Source: an uncultured Saprospiraceae bacterium (lineage in GTDB: Bacteria > Bacteroidota > Bacteroidia > Chitinophagales > Saprospiraceae). Taken from it: DNA of 21,964 nucleotides. The stretch spans positions 1-21,964 of the forward strand of contig CALHBW010000036.1 in the NCBI GenBank assembly GCA_937930625.1. The letters run 5' to 3'. Positions 15,866-21,964 of the stretch are shown here, one piece after another. Numbering within the stretch: the first letter of the stretch is position 1; each line of letters starts with the position of its first letter. Made by a program: the position numbers and the translations under genes. Under the pieces are notes generated by a model that ran no database searches, was not told where the DNA came from, and was given only the letters and a program-made list of their open reading frames with translations.

Positions 15866-16130
15866 ATAAATTTGTTGGTTACAGAGACTCACGTTGTTTG
15901 TTACAGAGTTAATGCTTCATGATGTTACTTAGAGACTTTAAAAACTCTTTTGTTAGGTAGTATCTTTTTTATATGATTAGGTTAGGTATTTTAGAGTGAA
16001 TTTTTGAGTTGCCTCCTGCGCTCCTATGTGTACAGTCGGCAACTCACTTCATACGAAACTTGCATATCTCTACGTATGAAGAACATTGTAAAATTATGCT
16101 CAAATATTATATATCGCACCATTTGAGCAG
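15834..16130 (-). ncRNA. Candidate structured non-coding RNA
   Basis: On the minus strand three hairpins with 8-bp perfect stems come first: GCTCAAAT (16098-16105 with 16121-16128), TTCATACG (16048-16055 with 16073-16080) and GAGTTGCC (16006-16013 with 16038-16045). A terminator with a T run follows at 15865-15834. Order and orientation fit one transcript of about 300 bases. I do not recognise tmRNA, RNase P, SRP or 6S RNA signatures, and the promoter is not clear, so the 5' boundary is a guess. Confidence 0.3.
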
Positions 16131-16433
16131 TGACACATTTGGAAGATTCTAAAATCGTCAGAGCTAAATTTTACGCGTAGTCATATTTTAAGTGATTGAT
16201 TATTAATAAAAAAGATACAAATTAACGCTAATGAAAATTCTATGTCAAATTGAGCAAAACAGAACTTTTTCTTTGTTGCATTTTTAGTGACTTTTCATGT
16301 TGTGAATAGTTTTTATTCATAAATAAGTCGCTAATAACACCAAAGTTATAGCAGTATTGTACTCGAATCAAGAAAAATGAAATACGATAAAACCATTTTC
16401 TAATAAAAAATATAGGATTTATATGATGGAAAA

Positions 16434-16447
16434 AGTACAAATGTACT
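16434..16447. promoter_or_regulatory. Small palindrome upstream of the 16490 gene
   Basis: AGTAC, four bases, GTACT, followed directly by TACCTTTA (16446-16453), one base off the TAnnTTTG -7 consensus. It could be an operator overlapping a weak promoter for the plus-strand gene starting at 16490. Confidence 0.3.
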
Positions 16448-16489
16448 ACCTTTAGTCTTGCCCTCTTCCGATAACATAAGTTACTCAAG

Positions 16490-17923
16490 ATGCTCAATAC
16501 CAAACTGTTCCAACTCACGATTCATCTCTCACCTGAAGACATGAAGGCGGTGAGGAATTTTTTACTTTCTAAACACAAGAAAAGCGCGAACATCTTCAAG
16601 CTGTTTGATTATATCGACCAACACCATCCTGATTTTGAAGAAAATAAAGTCAAACTGACCAACGAAAAAGTATATGCACGCGTATTCGGACGAGGGCAAG
16701 CCTATAATAAAGGCAACATGCAGGCACTTGCCTCAAATTTGTTCAAAGAGATTAAATTCTTCCTCGTCACGCAAGAGATTGAAGAAGACAAAATACTATA
16801 CGATGTCCTCCTAAGCCGTGTTTTCAAAAAACGCGGTATGGACGAGCTATTCAAAAAGCACAACGATAGCAGTCAGAAAGCCATTCTCAAAGCTCCTGTA
16901 CTCGAACACCATCATTACCATGCCCTCGCTCAATTGAGCCACGATGCCACCTTTCACCGAGATACCCCCAAGCTCAATACCGACTATGACCAACAACTCG
17001 CACAAGCCGAAGAATACCTCGATATGCGGTATTTACTGGATAAATTGAAGATTATTTGTGAGCGAATGGCTATGAAGGAAATTATACAATCAGAAGATAA
17101 TTTGGGGTTGATAGTTGTTGATTTTCAAGAGATTAAAAAAAATATACAAAATAATGCGTTGGCATCATTATATTTTATGGTAATTGAAATGTATGATAAA
17201 GATAATGTAGAAGCATATCGATTGCTTAAAGAGAAAATCTTAGCAAATAAGCTATCATTATCACCTGAAGTTACATATAATTTATGTGGTTTTTTGATTA
17301 ATTTTTGTTCAAAGAAATATAAATCCAATAAAACGCACTATACATCTGAATTATTTGAACTTTATGAATATTTGATTGATAATAATCTATTGTTGGAAGA
17401 CAACTATATTTACGAAAATCACTTTATATATTCTATCATCGTAGCTGTCGGAATAGAAGCTTATCCAGCTGCTCAAAGAAATCTTAAGTTATATAAAAAA
17501 CTGAAACCCAGGTATCAGGCTTCTGGTAAAGCACTTGGTAATGCTATTTTATATTTTGCCCAGAAGAAATATGAGGATGTTATTACTCACCTACAACAGA
17601 CCAAAATGAAAGATATATCCTACAAACTAACGGCGAGAAGCCTATTAATGCGTTCATACTATGAATTAGGGGAATGGATAGTACTCAAAGATTATATAAA
17701 AGCCGGAAGAAGGTTTATAAAACGTGAAAAAACAATAGCCCCGACTACTGGTAAAGCCAACCTAAATTTCTATAATTTTGTGGCAGAATTGATTAAACAT
17801 AATGAAAAACCAAGCCCAAATTCCCCAACAATACTTCGTGAGAAGCTACAACAGCATACTACAATGATACATATTGAATGGTGTACGCAAAAAATCAAGG
17901 AGCTGGTAGATAAAGACGGCTGA
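16490..17923 (+). CDS. Bacteroidota-specific helical (TPR-like) protein of unknown function
   Basis: A 477-residue protein without signal peptide or membrane segment, so probably cytosolic. The first ~90 residues (LSPEDMKAVRNFLLS, then FKLFDYIDQHHPDF and KLTNEKVYARVFGRGQAYN) match a domain I know from many unnamed Bacteroidota proteins, which usually have a conserved N-terminus and a variable helical remainder. The rest is helical, and residues 315-420 look like degenerate TPR units (ALGNAILYFAQKKYEDVITHL; LLMRSYYELGEWIVLKDYI). No catalytic motif is seen. The G+C content falls sharply, from about half to about a quarter, near base 17035 (residue 182). It is followed by the divergent pair ending in the CHAT gene; co-function is only a guess. 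Confidence 0.8.
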   Translation: MLNTKLFQLTIHLSPEDMKAVRNFLLSKHKKSANIFKLFDYIDQHHPDFEENKVKLTNEKVYARVFGRGQAYNKGNMQALASNLFKEIKFFLVTQEIEEDKILYDVLLSRVFKKRGMDELFKKHNDSSQKAILKAPVLEHHHYHALAQLSHDATFHRDTPKLNTDYDQQLAQAEEYLDMRYLLDKLKIICERMAMKEIIQSEDNLGLIVVDFQEIKKNIQNNALASLYFMVIEMYDKDNVEAYRLLKEKILANKLSLSPEVTYNLCGFLINFCSKKYKSNKTHYTSELFELYEYLIDNNLLLEDNYIYENHFIYSIIVAVGIEAYPAAQRNLKLYKKLKPRYQASGKALGNAILYFAQKKYEDVITHLQQTKMKDISYKLTARSLLMRSYYELGEWIVLKDYIKAGRRFIKREKTIAPTTGKANLNFYNFVAELIKHNEKPSPNSPTILREKLQQHTTMIHIEWCTQKIKELVDKDG

Positions 17924-17950
17924 TTTTTTTCACCTTTCATTGCGTAAAAA

Positions 17951-17980
17951 AAACGCACCCACCATACGGTAAGTGCGTTT
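17951..17980 (-). terminator. Intrinsic terminator of the small exported protein gene
   Basis: AAACGCAC (17951-17958) and GTGCGTTT (17973-17980) pair around a 14-base loop. On the minus strand the stem is followed by a run of eight T. It lies 23 bases after the stop at 18003 and could also serve the plus-strand gene ending at 17923. Confidence 0.88.
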
Positions 17981-18002
17981 CTAAAAATTGTATCAACAGC
18001 GG

Positions 18003-18362
18003 TTACTTTGCTTCTTTAAATACAAAGTCTTCCGTCTCTGTATATTCACCTACTTTGAGGGTGATGCTATACATACCTTCCGGTAGATTTTCCATAGAGA
18101 AAGTTACCGAATCTCCAAAGGTGGTTTGAGTGAGCTGTACGAGTTGCCCTTGAGTATTTCGTATCTTTACGACAACTCTTTTGTTTTGCAATTGCGGAGA
18201 CAACTGAGAGTGGTCAATATCAACTTGGACGGTCAAGCCAACTTGAATAATATCAATTATCCCTCCCGCAGGTGCATCCACAGGGGCAGTAGCGGCATTT
18301 ACAAAAAAGGTGCTACACACCATCATGAGGCTCATCAAGAGCGTTTTTAAAGAAAAAGTCAT
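18003..18362 (-). CDS. Small exported beta protein resembling a T9SS sorting domain or DUF3244-type domain
   Basis: A 119-residue protein with a signal peptide that ends near VNAA (residue 24). The mature part (about 95 residues) is a single beta-sandwich. The pattern KIRNTQGQLVQLTQ, then SMENLPEGMYSITLKVGEYTETEDFVFKEAK, resembles the type A C-terminal sorting domain of T9SS cargo (N-x-x-G-x-hh, LPxGxYxhxh, final Lys-rich strand). It also resembles small Bacteroidota secreted proteins of the DUF3244 kind. No cargo domain is attached. The gene has its own terminator and is divergent from the CHAT gene; a terminator-like hairpin lies in its leader. Confidence 0.75.
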   Translation of the reverse strand: MTFSLKTLLMSLMMVCSTFFVNAATAPVDAPAGGIIDIIQVGLTVQVDIDHSQLSPQLQNKRVVVKIRNTQGQLVQLTQTTFGDSVTFSMENLPEGMYSITLKVGEYTETEDFVFKEAK

Positions 18363-18383
18363 TACTAAAGAATTTTACATTCA

Positions 18384-18427
18384 AAAAATCCCGTACCGCC
18401 TGTGTATGCAGACTGTGGCGGTCGGGG
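18384..18427 (-). terminator. Terminator-like hairpin in the leader of the small exported protein gene
   Basis: ACCGCC (18395-18400) pairs with GGCGGT (18417-18422), and after a 2-base mismatch three outer G-C pairs follow. On the minus strand the stem is followed by ATTTTTTG. It ends only about 20 bases before the start codon at 18362, so it could be an attenuator or could end an upstream minus-strand transcript. A 28-codon open frame on the minus strand runs into the T tract. Confidence 0.45.
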
Positions 18428-18662
18428 TTACGAAAAATTTGAATGAGAAGGTCTTTAGAGCGCTCATAGGGGTTACTTCTCAAAAAGCAGTTGAAAAGAA
18501 TAGAGGAAATGCACCGGAAAATTTTGGAATATGAATTTGTTTAATTAGTTTTGCCAAGCATATCTCTATTACTTACGGCTTTCGGAAGTAAGTATCATAT
18601 CTATGGCTTTAGGTTAGGTGTGGGAGGTGTTTTTTTTGATGTGACAGGTTGTTTTTCTTATC

Positions 18663-18670
18663 TAAATTTG
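18663..18670 (+). promoter_or_regulatory. Probable -7 promoter element of the CHAT gene
   Basis: TAAATTTG is an exact match to TAnnTTTG, about 89 bases before the start codon at 18759. A T-run ending in TTTG lies 24 bases upstream, slightly further than the usual -33 spacing. The flanking GTGACA and TGTCAC could form a regulator site. Confidence 0.5.
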
Positions 18671-18758
18671 TCACTTGAGCGTTTGTATTTAGCCACAAAA
18701 AACTTATAGCCAGTTCTTTATACACATAAATTAATCGGATTTTAACCTTATGTTTTTT

Positions 18759-21700
18759 ATGAAAAAAATCTTTGTTGTTATTGCTTTGGCATATGCGATA
18801 GGTGCTTTTGGGCAGGTACCAAAAATGCCGTTGATATTCAACGATTCAATTACAAAGCACTTCAGAATGGCCGTACATGGGGCGGGAGTGAGTCCACAAC
18901 AACTATCAATACTCCGTAAAGCGAGTATTTACATGAGCGATTTAAACATACAGTCAATGCCGGAAGACTATAAAAAACTGTACGAGTTTTTTGCCCCCAA
19001 TATTATATACGATATTGATGTGACAAATACCTATTTGAATGATGAACAACACCACACTTACATCAAGGAACTACTAACTACTGAAGAAAAATTGTCGAAG
19101 GCTGATCAAAAGCAATTTACTGATATAGCGTATGATGACCGAACAGCAGTAGATGCTGCCGGATTTTTTTTGATAGGACAATATGCTTACTTAGACAAAG
19201 ATTTTAAAAGAGCAGCAAAAGCATTCAAGCTCAGCAAAGATATTTTTGTACTCAATGATGCCCACGAACTCATTTTGGCAAGAGTGGAAATGGCAACACT
19301 ACTTGCGGAATTGCAAGCAAGAAAAGAAATCAATTTGGAAGATTATGTACTCACCAACGGAAGGTTATTTACAGATCCGATGGGAAAGAAACATATAGTT
19401 AATTTACTTAAACTTATCGTAAGCGTAGGAGGGCACGTATTTAGAGGAGAATTGGACCCAAATGGTACATTTACATTACTGGTAAGTATCTACAATTTAC
19501 ATTGGAACTACGGGAATAGCGTTTATATCCGTATGGATGAAGCCTTTCGCACACCTTACATAGAAAATTCACTTGCCGAAACCCTCACTACACAACAACT
19601 ACCTTCAAATTTCTTTGATAGTGGCGATAGTGAATGTTGTATAAATATGGATGAGGCAACAGAACGCCAACATCTCTCCATGTGGAAGAGAACTTTTAAA
19701 GAACCATTAATTAATAACCTGATATTCAACGAAATTATTGGTGCTAATAGTCTCATAGACAGCCACCAAAAAGACGTTGATTTGCTCCATAGTTATGCTG
19801 ATGTGTATGATTTTATCCTCTCCAAAAACGACCTGCGTTATCAACTTGAAACTTCAACGGCCACGTTGAAGCAATTTATCTACGATCCTACACAGCCCGA
19901 TACATTACAAATCGAACTTGGTCAAGCAATACAGAATATGTCCGAAGAAACCATAGCTAAATCCTACTTATATCGACACCTCGCTACACTCTTTTATACA
20001 CATAATCAACTAGATAGTGCAGCGTATTATATCCGAAAAACATATGACATACAGAAAAAGTGGATACCAACAATGACCAAGCCGCGTAAACAACTCATAC
20101 AAGGGTTTTTTAACTATCTTGAAGGCAATTATGCCGATGCACATACCTTATGCAAACAAGCACTTGCTATACAAAAAGACGACCCCACCTTATCTTACAC
20201 ACATCATACATTAGGGTTGATATACCGTGCAGAAGGCAATACAGAGGCTGCCGTCCGGCACTTTGAGCAAGCCGCAGCAATCATCGAACAACAAACCCGT
20301 ACATTACAGCGCGGATATTGTCGCGAGTTTTTTGTTCAGTTAACTTACGATGTGTACGAAAATCTGGTTACTGAATATAAAGCACAGAATCGTCCGGAAG
20401 ATGTATTCTCGGCAGTGATGAAATCTAAGAATAATGTATTTCGCCAAGTCGTCTCCCAGTTCACAGCGAATGCCTATACCAAAGATATTCAAAGAATTAA
20501 TGAATACAGTACTAATAAAAATACTGATGAAGATATTGTGAAACATACTGGTGAACTTTACGCACTATTTTGGCAAAGCGAAAAGGAATACAATCAATTA
20601 CAAATACTACATCAGGCTGAGATTGAGACCGCCCCCATCACACTAAAAAGCATCAAAAAATATCTTGATAATGACGAGGCATTACTTACTTTTTATACTG
20701 CCGACAATCATTTAAACTGCCTCATTACAACTCCACAAAATACCCAAAATGTGCGCCTGTGTACCGAGTCTCAATTGGAACAAGACATTAAAAACTATCG
20801 CACCAAATTTGTAGATTTTTGTCGAAAACATGATGGCGCGATTTCCAAACAAGGCGTCTTTGATGCCATTCATCCGATTTATAATGATGTATGGAAAAAA
20901 ATCGAACAATCGGGTAGTATAATGGGTAAAGAACTCATCATAGACCCCTATGGCGCGCTACATTATTTTCCTTTTGAATTGATATTCAGTGATAATACGC
21001 CGAAAGAATTTAGCGATTATAATTACTTGATAAACAATCACGTAATACGCTATGCAAGCGATATGTCGCTCTTAATGAATCAAACCCCACATACTTACAA
21101 AAAAGACTTATTGGCTTTCGGAAATCCCGTTTTCAAAGGAACGCTTCAAGCGCATGAATTGAAGCAAGATGAGTTGGGCTATTACCGAAAACATCTACGT
21201 TCATTACCTAATACGAAAAAAGAAATTGAAGGTATTGCAAGCCAATTTCCCCCCGAACGCTACGATATTTATTTGGAAAAAAATGCGACCGAAGACCAAC
21301 TAAAGTCGCTAAATAGTACAGGCAAATTATCGGATTATCGCTACGTACATTTCGCGACGCATGGTTTGGTGAACTATCGCAGTCCGCTACTCAGCACCAT
21401 TGCACTCAATCAAGATGATAATTTTGAAGAAGATGGCTTTTTACAATTTTACGAGATAGACGGCGGTAGTATGCACCTCAAAGCCGAAATGGTCGTATTA
21501 TCTGCCTGTGAAACGGGCTTAGGAAAAGTGATTGAAAGTGAAGGTGTGGTAGGGTTTGGTAAAGCCTTTATGAGTGCGGGAGCGCAAAGCGTTATCTTGA
21601 GTAAATGGCAGGTAAACGATAGCTCCACCTCCGATTTTTTTCAGGATTTTTACAAAATACTAAGCGACAATCCCAATGGAAATAAAGCACAATTACTGGC

Positions 21701-21773
21701 AGAACTAAAGCGTCAGCGCATCAATGAAATTCCGCCTTTCCATTGGGCAGGGTTTGTATATTATGGAAATTAA
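18759..21773 (+). CDS. Exported TPR protein with C-terminal CHAT peptidase domain
   Basis: A 1004-residue protein counted from the ATG at 18759; an ATG three codons earlier (18750) is equally open, but 18759 gives the more typical signal peptide (MKKIFVVIALAYAIGAFGQ). Residues about 400-590 contain TPR units, such as LIQGFFNYLEGNYADAHTL followed by LGLIYRAEGNTEAAVRHFEQA. The C-terminal 280 residues are a CHAT domain, a caspase-like fold. The expected catalytic pair is His868 in VHFATHG and Cys917 in VLSACETG, both intact, and the protein ends in the typical FHWAGFVYYGN. CHAT proteases cleave proteins, often in pathways triggered by partners; the target here is unknown. The signal peptide implies action in the periplasm or outside. 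The first 400 residues match no family I recognise. Confidence 0.9.
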   Translation: MKKIFVVIALAYAIGAFGQVPKMPLIFNDSITKHFRMAVHGAGVSPQQLSILRKASIYMSDLNIQSMPEDYKKLYEFFAPNIIYDIDVTNTYLNDEQHHTYIKELLTTEEKLSKADQKQFTDIAYDDRTAVDAAGFFLIGQYAYLDKDFKRAAKAFKLSKDIFVLNDAHELILARVEMATLLAELQARKEINLEDYVLTNGRLFTDPMGKKHIVNLLKLIVSVGGHVFRGELDPNGTFTLLVSIYNLHWNYGNSVYIRMDEAFRTPYIENSLAETLTTQQLPSNFFDSGDSECCINMDEATERQHLSMWKRTFKEPLINNLIFNEIIGANSLIDSHQKDVDLLHSYADVYDFILSKNDLRYQLETSTATLKQFIYDPTQPDTLQIELGQAIQNMSEETIAKSYLYRHLATLFYTHNQLDSAAYYIRKTYDIQKKWIPTMTKPRKQLIQGFFNYLEGNYADAHTLCKQALAIQKDDPTLSYTHHTLGLIYRAEGNTEAAVRHFEQAAAIIEQQTRTLQRGYCREFFVQLTYDVYENLVTEYKAQNRPEDVFSAVMKSKNNVFRQVVSQFTANAYTKDIQRINEYSTNKNTDEDIVKHTGELYALFWQSEKEYNQLQILHQAEIETAPITLKSIKKYLDNDEALLTFYTADNHLNCLITTPQNTQNVRLCTESQLEQDIKNYRTKFVDFCRKHDGAISKQGVFDAIHPIYNDVWKKIEQSGSIMGKELIIDPYGALHYFPFELIFSDNTPKEFSDYNYLINNHVIRYASDMSLLMNQTPHTYKKDLLAFGNPVFKGTLQAHELKQDELGYYRKHLRSLPNTKKEIEGIASQFPPERYDIYLEKNATEDQLKSLNSTGKLSDYRYVHFATHGLVNYRSPLLSTIALNQDDNFEEDGFLQFYEIDGGSMHLKAEMVVLSACETGLGKVIESEGVVGFGKAFMSAGAQSVILSKWQVNDSSTSDFFQDFYKILSDNPNGNKAQLLAELKRQRINEIPPFHWAGFVYYGN

Positions 21774-21780
21774 AACGTAA

Positions 21781-21800
21781 CACGGACATTCTTGTCCGTG
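21781..21800. repeat. Perfect hairpin after the CHAT gene
   Basis: CACGGACA, loop TTCT, TGTCCGTG. It begins 8 bases after the stop codon, so it may act as a terminator, but no T run follows. It resembles the other short GC-rich palindromes at gene ends in this window in position, not in sequence. Confidence 0.8.
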
Positions 21801-21825
21801 CTATAAATAACGAGGAATGAAATAA

Positions 21826-21964
21826 GGCTACCCGTCTAACTTTGCCTAAAGCGAATACTCGTCAGACGAATCACTTTATTCAGTGCGAATATTTTATGAG
21901 ACAAATCACTACATTTTACAAAAACCTTCGTCAGACGAGTAGTACCTCCAAGCAAACTTAGACG
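21826..21964. mobile_element. 146-base miniature element, copy 2, cut by the window end
   Basis: It starts with the same GGCTACCCGTCTAACTTT terminus as 4540 and matches that copy almost base for base for the first 110 bases (one T/G change, one C/T change, one extra A). It diverges more near the right end. The right terminal repeat is present only as far as CTTAGACG, where the window stops. The flanks of the two copies differ, which places the left boundary at GGCTACCC. Confidence 0.8.

Larger units (their letters stand above)
15626..16489. other. 864-base gene-free region with multiple hairpins
   Basis: No credible ORF lies between the divergent genes starting at 15625 and 16490. The stretch holds a leader hairpin (15690-15721), a minus-oriented terminator-like hairpin (15842-15865), spaced GTTAC repeats (15878-15928) and three successive hairpins (16006-16128). 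It is unusually long for this gene-dense window and is the best place for a non-coding RNA. From 16130 to 16430 it is AT-rich and I see nothing specific. Confidence 0.6.
18363..18758. other. Divergent intergenic region between the small exported protein and the CHAT gene
   Basis: About 396 bases with no convincing gene. It holds a minus-oriented terminator-like hairpin (18390-18427), a 7-bp stem hairpin (TACTTAC at 18570-18576 with GTAAGTA at 18588-18594), and a -7 element at 18663-18670 for the CHAT gene. GTGACA and TGTCAC flank that -7 element and could be an operator. Confidence 0.6.

Noticed and set aside
15878..15928. Spaced GTTAC repeats as a CRISPR array
   Set aside because: The repeated part is only about 10 bases, there are only three imperfect units, and no cas gene is present.
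16240..16518. A 92-codon minus-strand open frame in the gap before the 16490 gene
   Set aside because: It overlaps the start of the convincing plus-strand gene, lies in AT-rich sequence and has an implausible composition with no domain; it remains only a weak possibility.

Overview
The window looks like chromosomal DNA of a low-GC member of the Bacteroidota, probably near Saprospiria or Chitinophagia (the class is inference). The evidence is a giant secreted protein ending in a type B sorting domain of the type IX secretion system (T9SS), a TonB-dependent receptor with an N-terminal carboxypeptidase-regulatory-like domain, many lipoproteins, almost no Shine-Dalgarno sites and several TAnnTTTG promoter elements. 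I see no rRNA, tRNA, CRISPR array, transposase or phage gene.

Layout. (1) 339-1910 (+): an SLC5/SGLT-like sodium:solute symporter, convergent with 2087-3178 (-), a TolB-like beta-propeller lipoprotein. (2) 3277-4222 (-): a lipoprotein of unknown function and a TMEM229/CmpB-like membrane protein, 1 base apart. (3) 4223-6024 is rich in repeats: a 175-base nested palindrome, a 107-base repeat (two direct copies and one shorter inverted copy) and a 146-base miniature element with terminal inverted repeats. The last ends 24 bases before a metzincin-type metalloprotease lipoprotein (4710-5684). (4) 6025-6558 (+) is a small exported protein, convergent with a TonB-dependent receptor (6673-9186, -). 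(5) 9399-14697 (-) is a tight three-gene unit: a lipoprotein, a membrane-anchored beta-rich protein and a 1229-residue T9SS cargo, with terminators on both sides. (6) 14807-15625 (-) encodes a TM2-TPR-SHOCT protein. (7) 15626-16489 is an 864-base gene-free stretch with several hairpins and an orphan minus-strand terminator, a candidate non-coding RNA locus. (8) 16490-17923 (+) is a lineage-specific helical protein with a sharp internal base-composition break. (9) 18003-18362 (-) is a small exported beta protein, divergent from a large exported TPR-CHAT protease homologue (18759-21773, +). (10) The window ends inside a second copy of the miniature element.

Most proteins are predicted to be exported or in an envelope membrane, so the window reads as envelope and surface biology rather than one metabolic pathway. 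The most distinctive signal lies between the genes: several unrelated families of palindromes and repeats sit at gene ends or directly against start codons. The 146-base element and the nested palindromes are the best candidates for something undescribed; the structured 864-base stretch and the exported CHAT protein come next.
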